DNA from: CAG-390 sp964384555
Lineage (GTDB): Bacteria > Bacillota > Clostridia > Oscillospirales > CAG-272
Reading direction: 5' to 3'
Length of the DNA stretch: 64,000 nt
Assembly (NCBI GenBank): GCA_964384555.1
Contig: CAYLLA010000002.1
Location: forward strand, 1 to 64,000
The notes beneath the pieces are model-generated. The model was not told the origin of the DNA, made no database searches, and was given only the letters and a program-made list of their open reading frames with translations. Shown here in pieces: positions 51,197-59,476 of the stretch. How positions within the stretch are numbered: position 1 is the first letter of the stretch; each line of letters begins with the position of its first letter. The position numbers were made by a program, and so were the translations under genes.

Positions 51197-52310
51197 TGGT
51201 GATTCCTAAATTATCTACAGTTTTTTTAACAACAAGCTTTTTGTCAAAGCTTGCGGCGATATGGTCGTGCGAGGCCGCCGCCATTCTGCGCCTGTCATCC
51301 TGTGACAGAGATGCGAAGCGTATCATCGCATCGGCGAGGGCACCGGCATCTCTTGCCGGGCAAAGATAACCGGAGCTGTCCGACACGGCCTCGCGGCAGC
51401 CTGGAATATCGCTTGTAATTATCGGGCGGCCGGTCGCTGCGGCCTCAAGCAGAACGTTTGACATCCCCTCGTGATAGGACGGCAAAACTATGCAATGCGC
51501 CGCGCGGTAAAACGGCCGTACATCCGGCTGTTGACCGTGATATATCACAGTGCCGTCCCGCACCTGCTCGTCCATAGCGGCGCGGTATTCCTCCTCAAAG
51601 GAGCCGACTACGTGAAAATCCACGCGGTCGCCAAAAAGCTCTTTCAGCTTTCGTGCGGCGGCAAAAAACTCGTCTATTCCTTTTTCATGCATTACTCTGC
51701 CTACAAAAAGGAATTTTATTATTTCGCCATCGGGGTAGGTGGCATATGGAAAATCATCAAGATTCACACCTGCGCCGTTTAACACCACCGATCTGCCTTG
51801 GGGGAGTATTCCGGTCGCCTCAAGTGTGGCGTAGTTGCCGCTGTTTTCAAAAAAGATCACGCGCGCCTGCTTCAGCGCCGGGCGATAGAGTGAGAGCACC
51901 AATTTTTTCAGCAGTCCGCCGTTTTCGATGGCACTGCCGAGCCCGGTTATATTTACCGCGTACGGAATATGCGCCATACGGCAAGCCAGGCCGCCGTATA
52001 TGTTGGGCTTGATGGTGTATGTTATCACAAGATCCGGGGCAACATCCCGCAATATCCTGCGATACTTTCGCAAAAGCCCGAGATCCTGCACCGGGTTCAT
52101 CCCGCGGCGGGAGATGTCGGTCTCTATGTAATGAAACCCCAAATCCTCAAGTTCCGGTATGAATTGTCCATTTGGCAGTGATATGTATACTTCGAAGCCG
52201 AGTTTGCTGAATTCAACAAGCAGATCCTTGCGAAAGCGGTATAATCCAACATCGTTGTTGGCGAGTACCAGCAGCCTTTTATTTGATTTTTTTTGCGGGA
52301 ATGCCGACAT
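51189..52310 (-). CDS. GT4-type glycosyltransferase (PglA-like position)
   Basis: A 373-residue GT-B enzyme. It starts with KRLLVLANNDVGLYRFRKDL and has YTIKPNIYGGLACR and NITGLGSAIENGG in the acceptor domain. FVGRVMHEKGIDEFFAAARK and PSYHEGMSNVLLEAAATGRP are in the donor domain. It resembles PglA/CapM-type enzymes that add the second sugar onto a lipid-linked diNAcBac or similar primer, and it directly follows the pglD- and pglC-like genes. The start at 52310 has gaggag 10 nt upstream and overlaps the acetyltransferase gene by 32 nt. Confidence 0.87.
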   Translation of the reverse strand: MSAFPQKKSNKRLLVLANNDVGLYRFRKDLLVEFSKLGFEVYISLPNGQFIPELEDLGFHYIETDISRRGMNPVQDLGLLRKYRRILRDVAPDLVITYTIKPNIYGGLACRMAHIPYAVNITGLGSAIENGGLLKKLVLSLYRPALKQARVIFFENSGNYATLEATGILPQGRSVVLNGAGVNLDDFPYATYPDGEIIKFLFVGRVMHEKGIDEFFAAARKLKELFGDRVDFHVVGSFEEEYRAAMDEQVRDGTVIYHGQQPDVRPFYRAAHCIVLPSYHEGMSNVLLEAAATGRPIITSDIPGCREAVSDSSGYLCPARDAGALADAMIRFASLSQDDRRRMAAASHDHIAASFDKKLVVKKTVDNLGITNG

Positions 52311-52902
52311 AGGTTCCGCTCTCCTCAATATTATTGATGACTACGGCTCCTGCACCTATCATGCAATTGCCGCAAATAGTCAGATTGTTGCTTACAGTTG
52401 CGCCTATGCCGATCCATGTACTTGGGCCTATCGTTACCGTGCCGCCGAGTTTGGCACCGACTGAGATGTGTGCAAAATCCTCGATTTTATTATCGTGTTC
52501 CACCACAGCTGCGGTGTTTATTATGCAATGGTTGCCTATATGTGTCGATGGAGATATTACCGCGTTGGCCATTACTGCGCTTCCTGCGCCGATCGTTACA
52601 TTCGCGCCGGATATCACCGCCCTGGGGTGGATGGCCGTGTAGTAGTTTACATCGCCAAGCCGATCGGCTATAGTCTTGCGTATTTGAGCGTTACCGATGG
52701 CTATGATAAAATGCGCATCGGGATACTTTATGTAGTCCGCTACTTCACCGAGTATTTTGATCATGCTCGTATCGTTGCTTGCGTGTGGTGCATCGTCAAG
52801 AAAGCCCAACAGATCGTCACCGTTTAGTTGTACAATATCTGCAATTACCTTGCCGTGACCGCCGGCACCGATTATAATTACGTCTTTAGATCTATTTTTC
52901 AT
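52279..52902 (-). CDS. PglD/NeuD-type sugar acetyltransferase
   Basis: A 207-residue left-handed beta-helix acetyltransferase. The N-terminal nucleotide-sugar-binding domain has DVIIIGAGGHGKVIADIV. The hexapeptide-repeat domain (about 90-205) includes HPRAVISGANVTIGAGSAV and the catalytic-type His in AAVVEHDNKIEDFAHI. PglD N-acetylates the 4-amino group made by PglE. The ATG at 52902 overlaps the stop region of the sugar-transferase gene by 11 nt. Confidence 0.87.
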   Translation of the reverse strand: MKNRSKDVIIIGAGGHGKVIADIVQLNGDDLLGFLDDAPHASNDTSMIKILGEVADYIKYPDAHFIIAIGNAQIRKTIADRLGDVNYYTAIHPRAVISGANVTIGAGSAVMANAVISPSTHIGNHCIINTAAVVEHDNKIEDFAHISVGAKLGGTVTIGPSTWIGIGATVSNNLTICGNCMIGAGAVVINNIEESGTYVGIPAKKIK

Positions 52903-53548
52903 TGGCGAGTACTTGCGGCGTCCCCGTAAACGCATCCATTGTTGCGCTATCGGCGGAATTTATGCCCTCGCGGCGCAGTACGCAGCGCACGGTGGCGAGA
53001 ATGATCTTTATATCTGTAATAAGACTGATCGTTTGTGTGTATTCGATATCATGTGCAAAGCGCTCCTCCCAGCTTGAGAGGTTACGACCGTTGACTTGAG
53101 CCAGTCCCGTAAGTCCGGGGCGCACATCGTGGCGGTGGTGTTGCTCCTCATTGTAGAGCGGCAGGTATTTTACAAGCAACGGTCTTGGTCCCACTATGCT
53201 CATCTTGCCGCGAAAGATATCCCAAAGCTCGGGGAGCTCATCAAGGCTTGTGGAGCGCAGTTTGCGGCCGAAGCCGGTCAGGCGCTCGGCATCCGGCAGG
53301 AGGTGGCCGTCCTTATCGCGTGCATCCGTCATGGTGCGGAACTTATGCATTTTAAATATCTTTTCGTCCCGCCCGGGGCGTTCTTGGCAAAATATCACCG
53401 GGCTGCCCAGCTTTATCCTCACCAGTATCGCAGTCACGAGCATGACCGGGGAGAGTATTACAAGTGCCGCGCCGGAGAGCAATATATCAAGCAAGCGTTT
53501 TATGTATTTTTCGTATATCCCCGCGCGGCGTTTGGCGTGCCCCATCAT
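52892..53548 (-). CDS. Initiating sugar-1-phosphate transferase (PglC-like)
   Basis: A 218-residue monotopic phosphoglycosyl transferase that starts the lipid-linked glycan on undecaprenyl phosphate. One hydrophobic re-entrant stretch is at about 17-42. FCQERPGRDEKIFKMHKFRT and SLDELPELWDIFRGKMSIVG are the family signatures, and the Asp-Glu of the latter is the catalytic dyad. Its small size and its place between pglE- and pglD-like genes favour a PglC role over the larger WbaP type. Confidence 0.92.
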   Translation of the reverse strand: MMGHAKRRAGIYEKYIKRLLDILLSGAALVILSPVMLVTAILVRIKLGSPVIFCQERPGRDEKIFKMHKFRTMTDARDKDGHLLPDAERLTGFGRKLRSTSLDELPELWDIFRGKMSIVGPRPLLVKYLPLYNEEQHHRHDVRPGLTGLAQVNGRNLSSWEERFAHDIEYTQTISLITDIKIILATVRCVLRREGINSADSATMDAFTGTPQVLANEK

Positions 53549-54669
53549 TCAAACAGCCCCCTGATGACCGCGCACACAGTGTCTACCTCTGCCATGCTCA
53601 TTTTTGTATCGCTCGGCAGGCAGACTCCGCGGGCAAATATATCATTGCAAACAGGCTCGTCCGTAATGCTCACAAAAGGCGCGTCGGCAAATATCGGTTG
53701 CAGGTTCATTGGCTTCCAAATGTGTCTGCCTTCGATGTTTGCGGCATCAAGTGCCGCCAAAAGCTCGGCTGGCGTTACTCGCTCACCCTCGTTGATGAGC
53801 AGGGAGGAGAGCCAACGGTTGGGGGCGGATCTGTCAAGTGCGGGCTGCATTACGAGGGGAAGTCCCGCAAGTCCCGCACGGTATCTTTCAAATATCGCAC
53901 GTTTTTGTTCAACGCGCAGGGGCAGGACCTTGGCCTGACCGCGACCTATGCCCGCCGAGATGTTGCTGAGGCGGTAATTGTAGCCTATCTCCTCATGCTG
54001 ATACCAAGGGTACGGCTCGCGCGCCTGCGTTGCCAGCTTTAGTGCGTGGCGGGCGGTGGCCTCATCATGGCACAGCAGCATGCCGCCGCCGGAGGTGGTG
54101 ATTATTTTATTTCCGTTAAAGGAGAGCGCGCCAAAATCGCCGAACGTACCGCATTTTTTGCCGTCGTATTCAGAGCCGAGTGCCTCGGCGGCATCCTCAA
54201 TAAGTGCCACGCCGGCATCCGTGCAGATCTCGCGAAGCTCCGCAAGCTTTGCGGGTGTGCCGTAAAGGTGAACGGCGACAACCGCGCGAGGCTTGCCGTA
54301 TATATCAAAGGCGCGGCGCAGTGCGGCAGGGTCGATGTTCCATGTCTCGCGCTCGCTGTCTATAAACACCGGGCGTGCGCCCACATATGTAACCGGATTT
54401 ACCGATGCCGAAAAGGTAAGGCTTTGACAGAACACAAGGTCGCCCGGTTTGACTCCCGCCAACAGCATAGACATATGCAGTGCGGCCGTGCCGGAGGCGA
54501 GCGCTACCGTTTGCTCCGCGCCGGTATATGCGGCAATGTCTCGCTCAAAGCCCGTCACGTTCTCGCCAAGCGGTGCGATCCAGTTTTTCTCAAATGCGTC
54601 CCTTATGTATTCAAGCTCATAGCCCTCGTCGGACATATGAGGTGTTGCAAGCATGATCCTTTTGTTCAT
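53545..54669 (-). CDS. PLP-dependent sugar aminotransferase (PglE/DegT family)
   Basis: A 374-residue aminotransferase that makes a 4-amino sugar from a UDP-4-keto-sugar. The PLP Lys is 188 in ALSFNGNKIITTSGGG. The phosphate-binding ALASGTAALHMS is at 57-68, and IEDAAEALGSEYDGK is the PLP-ring Asp region. It is the first gene of the operon and has a promoter 87 bp upstream. The matching dehydratase (PglF) is not in the window and must be encoded elsewhere if the route is bacillosamine. Confidence 0.92.
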   Translation of the reverse strand: MNKRIMLATPHMSDEGYELEYIRDAFEKNWIAPLGENVTGFERDIAAYTGAEQTVALASGTAALHMSMLLAGVKPGDLVFCQSLTFSASVNPVTYVGARPVFIDSERETWNIDPAALRRAFDIYGKPRAVVAVHLYGTPAKLAELREICTDAGVALIEDAAEALGSEYDGKKCGTFGDFGALSFNGNKIITTSGGGMLLCHDEATARHALKLATQAREPYPWYQHEEIGYNYRLSNISAGIGRGQAKVLPLRVEQKRAIFERYRAGLAGLPLVMQPALDRSAPNRWLSSLLINEGERVTPAELLAALDAANIEGRHIWKPMNLQPIFADAPFVSITDEPVCNDIFARGVCLPSDTKMSMAEVDTVCAVIRGLFE

Positions 54670-54755
54670 TTCAGTTCATCCCGATAAGATCTAAAACAGT
54701 AGCCTTGCGGCCGCTTTTGCGCGGTGATGATAACGGCCGGGTACTCTTGTATTAA

Positions 54756-54784
54756 ATTATACCACTATTTCTCTAAAAAAGCAA
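54756..54784 (-). promoter_or_regulatory. Promoter of the polysaccharide operon
   Basis: On the minus strand TTGCTT, 17 bp, TATAAT. It is the only good promoter found ahead of the fifteen leftward genes. Confidence 0.75.
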
Positions 54785-54850
54785 TAGATTTGAGTTAAAT
54801 ATTGAATTTTATTTTGTTGCAGGTTTCATGAGAGGAGCGCCGGCTCCCCT

Positions 54851-55025
54851 ATTGGGTGTGCTCCTAATATTGACAGCACGTACATAGTGCACAGCCCACC
54901 TCATCCGTCATGGATCACCGGAAAATCCACAAAAACGACGTTTTTGTGGGTCGTCCCCTGATCAGTGACGGAGGAGGAGGTAAAATTAGATTTTTGCGCA
55001 AGCAAAAATTTCATATAGAAAGCAA
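54851..55025. repeat. Intergenic repeat, copy 2
   Basis: It shares with 2866-3003 the ordered blocks attgggtgtgctcc, gcacagcccacctcatccgtc and tatagaaagcaa. The middle differs: a hairpin (cacaaaaacgacgtttttgtg) replaces the GC palindrome. It lies between the polysaccharide operon promoter and the MBL lipoprotein gene. Confidence 0.6.
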
Positions 55026-55078
55026 GAGTCTACGATCCCGCAGGCGCGAAGAGCCTGCCCAACATTTAAAACAAAGCC

Positions 55079-55109
55079 ACCCCGCCGCGGCATATTGCCG
55101 CGGCGGGGT
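55079..55109 (-). terminator. Terminator after the MBL lipoprotein
   Basis: On the minus strand accccgccgcggca / tgccgcggcggggt, then ggctttgtttt. Confidence 0.8.
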
Positions 55110-55121
55110 AGTGGGGTGGCG

Positions 55122-57974
55122 TTACCAGCTCCAATCGGTATAGCCGCCGCCTTTTATGTCGTTTTGGTAGCAATGCACCAATCTGCCGCCCTGAACGCAA
55201 ATGCCGTCGGTGCGGTCGCCGCCGTAAAATACCATATCGTCACTTGCATATCGTGTGGCATTTTCGAGTATCTTTTTACGTGAGTTGCCTGCCACGGCAC
55301 CTCCGCTCGTTTGCGGGGCAAACACTACCGTGGCCTGTATCTTGGGATACAGCGCGATATCGTTGTAAACATGGTGCGCTATCTGCACTATGTCGCCGCG
55401 CATGGCGGAATCGCTGTACATATCAAGTATCCTGTTTGCCGCGGGCTTGTTGATATCGCCCAGCAGCCAGAATGACTTGCCGTCAAACTCGATCTTAAGC
55501 ACCATGCTGGAGTTGTTAAAGTCACCTGCCACGCCGCTGATGCCGGTGGTGGCGTTTACAAGATCCTCATGCGTGTACATAACGTGCACCTTGATATCGG
55601 CAAGGCTGAATGTCTCTCCCGTGTGTACCTGCATGAATTTTATCTGCTCGCGCGGGAAGTACTTTTGCAGATACTGTATGAGCTTTGCTTGGTTGTTCAT
55701 GCCGTCGCGGAAGATCTCGGTCTCTGAATAGAATGACGGGAAGTTAAAGAACACGCGCTCGAGCGTCAGCTGTGAGCTGTACTCCTTAAAGAAGAGCGAT
55801 ATTCCCGCCAGGTGGTCGTTGTGTGCGTGGGTCACCGCCCATGCGGCGATCTTTATCTTGCCGGTCTTGATTCCCGTGACCTCGCGCAAAAAGTCCATAA
55901 ATCCGCGGCGCTGCGCAGCATCAAATTGCTTGTGACTGCCGCCGTCCATTACAAATACAGAGTTATCGGCAAGCTTTATCACATACATCATGCCGCAGTT
56001 TATGCGGGTCTTGCCGTCGGTATCCTTTCCGCTTGAGCCGAGACTGTTCATGGGAACGCCGTATTGGTAGAGCACTGTGCTGTCGCTTGACTGCTTTGTG
56101 TAGGTGTAGCCAAAGTCTTGGACAGTTCCGTCACTGCTCTTATCAAGGATCACACGTACCTCTTTGGTGTTGTTGGTGTAATAGGTATAGATCAGCTGAT
56201 CGTAGCCGGTGTACTGCGCGTAGACACTGTTATCATAGCTGTAGCTGTAGACCTCGCTATAGCCGTACTGCTTAAGGCGTGCACGGTAGTCGTTAAAGCC
56301 GCCAAGGGAGGTGGAGGATACTATCATCTCCATCGTTTCGTTTGCCTTGGGGAGCAGGGGATCATCGATGCCCTGGCCGCCGCGATAGAGATTGGATGCG
56401 TACTTTCCGCCAACATAGGATGGCACTGTGCGCAGCAGCCACTTTGTGCCCTCGTTTGAGCTGTATATGCCGCAGACTGTGCAACGGCGGTCGCCGGTAC
56501 TTCCGACGTAGGTGTAGCTGTGGGGAAGCTGACGTCCTATAACGCCGCAATAAATGCAACGCTCGGGGTCGCCGCAGGTGTTGTCGGCGGTGAATTTATG
56601 GCCGGAGCACCCTGAGCTCTTGGAGGTCAAAAGCGGGTTTTTGAGGTCGCTCGGCTGTTCGCCCGTGCCCTCCCAAATTATAATGTTATCGATGTAGCCG
56701 TTCTGCGCGCCGCCGGTCTTGATGGCAATGCCGCCGCCAAGCTCATCGGGCGAGCAGTATTTTTTGATGTCGCCGAATGCCGTGGGGGAGCTTACGAGCG
56801 TCCATTTGTCACTGCCGGGGTAGCCTGGGGTGTTTACGCGCATGTAAACGGTGGCACCGCGGCTCCAATCCATGACATAGCGGATGGATACGCTGATGCC
56901 GGAGAATGACTGCTGCGAGCTCTTGTAGCTCTTGCCGAGCAGCTTTGAGATTATGGAATTTGAGTTGGTGTTTGCGGCGTAATCCTTGGTGCCGGATCTG
57001 TCATAGGTATACCATGAGCCGAAGTAGTGGATCTGGTTGTTTGCCGTGCCGCGGTTGCGGAAGTGGAAGGAGTTGTAGTTCGTACCGTTGTAATCGATCA
57101 CAAGGGCAATGTAACGGTCGGCCGCGGAGGCATCGGCGTAGAGGATATCATACTGATATGTATAGTTCTGCTCATGATATGCGCCAAACTGCGCGGGGGT
57201 GAGGACTATTACATAAGAGTCGCTTGCATCGCTTGTGTTGTTTTTGATATACAGCATGCGGCTGCCGTTTTGATCGACAATGCTGTATTTAGAGGTGTTG
57301 TTTTTGTATGCGCCGTTCTTTACTGTATCCTTGGTCCAGGACAGGCGCTGAAGCACAAGATCACTGCTTGCGGAGAGGGACTGATCGTCAAAATTCTGAT
57401 AGTAGATCAAACGTCCCGCAGGCTCGGGGTCGGGAGTCTTTGTAGTTTCCGGGGCTTTAGTAGTCTCGGGGACCTTGGTGGTCTCGGGAGCTTTAGTGGT
57501 CTCCGGGGCTTTAGTGGTCTCCGGGGCTTTGGTAGTCTCGGGGGCTTTGGTAGTCTCGGGGGCTTTGGTAGTCTCGGGGGCTTTAGTAGTCTCGGGAGCT
57601 TTTGTAGTTTCGGGAGCCTTTGTAGTCTCGGGGGCTTTAGTGGTTTCCGGGGCTTTGGTGGTCTCGGGAGCTTTAGTAGTCTCAGGAGCTTTTGTAGTTT
57701 CCGGGGCTTTAGTGGTCTCGGGAGTCTTTGTGGTCTCGGGAGTCTTTGTAGTCTCCGGCGCCGCTGTCGTTTCCTCGGGGGCGGTCGTCACAGGCGGCAC
57801 TTCCGTGGTGTCCGGGGGATCGGCGGATGATACCGGGGCGGCGGTGGAGTCTGTCCCCTCGGTAGTGGTCTCGCCTCCGCTTTGCGGCTTGCAGGCGACA
57901 AGCGAGAGCAGGGTAGTGGCGATCATGATAACTGCCAATATCAGTGACAGTATCCGTGTCGGTCTTCGTGTCAT
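55122..57974 (-). CDS. Large lipoprotein with TKAPET repeats and a metallo-beta-lactamase-fold domain
   Basis: A 950-residue exported protein. The lipobox is LSLVAC with Cys28. A Thr-rich region then gives about 18 tandem PETTKA units (to about residue 185). Next is a domain of about 240 residues resembling a jelly-roll sugar-binding module, then a Cys-rich stretch (CGDPERCIYCGVIGRQ, CTVCGIYSS) that may bind zinc. The C-terminal 300 residues are a metallo-beta-lactamase-fold hydrolase with THAHNDH at about 715-721, GDINKPAANR and the late AHHVYND. The chemistry is probably phosphoester or similar hydrolysis outside the cell; the substrate is unknown. It has its own promoter and terminator. 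Confidence 0.82.
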   Translation of the reverse strand: MTRRPTRILSLILAVIMIATTLLSLVACKPQSGGETTTEGTDSTAAPVSSADPPDTTEVPPVTTAPEETTAAPETTKTPETTKTPETTKAPETTKAPETTKAPETTKAPETTKAPETTKAPETTKAPETTKAPETTKAPETTKAPETTKAPETTKAPETTKAPETTKVPETTKAPETTKTPDPEPAGRLIYYQNFDDQSLSASSDLVLQRLSWTKDTVKNGAYKNNTSKYSIVDQNGSRMLYIKNNTSDASDSYVIVLTPAQFGAYHEQNYTYQYDILYADASAADRYIALVIDYNGTNYNSFHFRNRGTANNQIHYFGSWYTYDRSGTKDYAANTNSNSIISKLLGKSYKSSQQSFSGISVSIRYVMDWSRGATVYMRVNTPGYPGSDKWTLVSSPTAFGDIKKYCSPDELGGGIAIKTGGAQNGYIDNIIIWEGTGEQPSDLKNPLLTSKSSGCSGHKFTADNTCGDPERCIYCGVIGRQLPHSYTYVGSTGDRRCTVCGIYSSNEGTKWLLRTVPSYVGGKYASNLYRGGQGIDDPLLPKANETMEMIVSSTSLGGFNDYRARLKQYGYSEVYSYSYDNSVYAQYTGYDQLIYTYYTNNTKEVRVILDKSSDGTVQDFGYTYTKQSSDSTVLYQYGVPMNSLGSSGKDTDGKTRINCGMMYVIKLADNSVFVMDGGSHKQFDAAQRRGFMDFLREVTGIKTGKIKIAAWAVTHAHNDHLAGISLFFKEYSSQLTLERVFFNFPSFYSETEIFRDGMNNQAKLIQYLQKYFPREQIKFMQVHTGETFSLADIKVHVMYTHEDLVNATTGISGVAGDFNNSSMVLKIEFDGKSFWLLGDINKPAANRILDMYSDSAMRGDIVQIAHHVYNDIALYPKIQATVVFAPQTSGGAVAGNSRKKILENATRYASDDMVFYGGDRTDGICVQGGRLVHCYQNDIKGGGYTDWSW
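57430..57765 (-). repeat. 18-bp minisatellite encoding PETTKA
   Basis: About 18 head-to-tail 18-bp units (coding sense roughly acCAAAGCcCCgGAGACt), with third-base variation among copies. Unit length is a multiple of 3, so copy changes alter linker length but not frame. A short run of the same unit occurs in the barnase-like gene at about 35820-35925. Confidence 0.92.
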
Positions 57975-58031
57975 TGCAGTTAGGTCCTTTCATTGTGGCG
58001 GCCGTGCGATGTAGGTCCGCTCGTTGTTTAA

Positions 58032-58061
58032 ATTATACCATCACTGCGGTATCAAAGTCAA
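58032..58061 (-). promoter_or_regulatory. Promoter of the MBL lipoprotein
   Basis: On the minus strand TTGACT, 18 bp, TATAAT, about 57 bp before the start codon. Confidence 0.7.
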
Positions 58062-58084
58062 TATTTTTCGGGCAATTACAATAA

Positions 58085-58124
58085 AAAAATATCGGATGCA
58101 CCGAAAAATATCGGTGCATCCGAT
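58085..58124 (-). terminator. Terminator after tyrS
   Basis: On the minus strand atcggatgcaccga / tcggtgcatccgat, followed by attttttta. Confidence 0.92.
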
Positions 58125-58150
58125 GGGTCATCGTCTAACACGTGTGATTT

Positions 58151-59374
58151 TTATTTGACAGTGACTTTCTTGTAGGCTTTTTTGCCGCGGCGGAAGACTA
58201 TTCCCGCACGCAGTGCATCGCCTGTGTATTTTGCCTTAAGATCCGTCACCTTTTCGCCGTCGGCGGAAACACCGCCCTGCTCAACGGCGCGGCGTGCCTC
58301 TGATTTGGAGGCCACAAGTCCCGCCTTTACAAGGATGGTGAGTATATCCATGTCGCCCGCCTCGTCAAGATCCGCGGCGGAAAGCTCGGTGGTGGGGATG
58401 GCGGCATCCGCTCCAGCTCCAAAGAGGGCGCGTGCGCTCGCCTCGGCGCGTTCTGCCTCCTCCTTGCCGTGAACAAGCGAGGTGAGCTCAAAGGCCAGTA
58501 TCTCCTTTGCGCGGTTAAGATCGCTGCCCTGCCAGCCGTTCATTTCGTTTATCTGCTCCATAGGCAGGAATGTCAGCATGCGGATGCACTTAAGCACGTC
58601 ATCATCGCCAACGTTGCGCCAGTACTGATAAAAGTCGTAGGGGCTGGTCTTTTTGGGATCGAGCCAAACGGCGTTGCCCGCGGTCTTACCCATCTTTTTG
58701 CCCTGCGAGTCGGTAAGCAGGGTAATGGTCATGGCGTGGGCATCCTTACCCAGCTTGCGGCGGATAAGCTCTGTGCCGCCCAGCATATTGGACCACTGGT
58801 CATCGCCGCCAAACTGCATGTTGCAGCCGTACTTTTGGAAGAGATAATAAAAGTCGTAGGACTGCATTATCATGTAGTTGAATTCAAAGAAGGAGAGACC
58901 CTTTTCCATGCGTTGCTTGTAGCACTCGGCGCGCAGCATGTTGTTGACAGAGAAGCATGCGCCGACCTCGCGCAAAAGCTCAACATAGTTGAGGTCAAGC
59001 AGCCAGTCGGCATTGTTGACCATTTGAGCCTTGCCCTCGCCGAATTCGATAAAGCGCTCCATCTGACGGCGGAAGCATTCCGCGTTGTGATCTATATCCT
59101 CGCGTGTCAGCATCTTGCGCATGTCGGTACGACCGGAGGGGTCGCCTATCATCGTTGTGCCGCCGCCGATAAGAGCTATGGGCTTGTTGCCCGCCATTTG
59201 CAAACGTTTCATAAGCGTGAGCGCCATAAAGTGGCCCGCCGTCAGGCTGTCGGCAGTGCAGTCAAAGCCGATATAAAACTTTGCCTTGCCCTCGTTCACC
59301 ATACTGCGGATCTCGTCCTCGTTGGTTACTTGGGCTATGAGACCGCGCGCCCGGAGTTCTTCGTAGATAGTCAT
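58151..59374 (-). CDS. tyrS: Tyrosyl-tRNA synthetase
   Basis: Class I synthetase charging tRNA-Tyr, 407 residues. The tyrosine site starts at FYIGFDCTADSLTAGHFMAL, where TAGH is the HIGH-type motif. The tyrosine-contacting MQSYDFYYLF and FGGDDQWSN follow, then the KMSKS-type loop GKKMGKTAGNA. The C-terminal S4 domain (KSEARRAVEQGGVSADGEKV) is present. The start at 59374 is set by gaaagga; 17 extra upstream codons are ignored. No T-box is seen in the 100 bp before it. Confidence 0.96.
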   Translation of the reverse strand: MTIYEELRARGLIAQVTNEDEIRSMVNEGKAKFYIGFDCTADSLTAGHFMALTLMKRLQMAGNKPIALIGGGTTMIGDPSGRTDMRKMLTREDIDHNAECFRRQMERFIEFGEGKAQMVNNADWLLDLNYVELLREVGACFSVNNMLRAECYKQRMEKGLSFFEFNYMIMQSYDFYYLFQKYGCNMQFGGDDQWSNMLGGTELIRRKLGKDAHAMTITLLTDSQGKKMGKTAGNAVWLDPKKTSPYDFYQYWRNVGDDDVLKCIRMLTFLPMEQINEMNGWQGSDLNRAKEILAFELTSLVHGKEEAERAEASARALFGAGADAAIPTTELSAADLDEAGDMDILTILVKAGLVASKSEARRAVEQGGVSADGEKVTDLKAKYTGDALRAGIVFRRGKKAYKKVTVK

Positions 59375-59476
59375 TTTATTTTCCTTTCGGGGATGTTTTG
59401 TGCGTTTTTGTGCGATGGCCGTCACCGGTGTGCGGGGGGGCGTATCGATCGATCCGTCCGTGCCGGCGGCTGATCA

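Noticed and set aside
57430..57765. CRISPR-like tandem repeat
   Set aside because: Units abut without spacers, are 18 bp and encode a Thr/Pro linker; no cas gene nearby.
57475..58014. Long repetitive frames antisense to the PETTKA region
   Set aside because: They are the reverse reading of an 18-bp minisatellite; the sense strand has lipobox, promoter and terminator.
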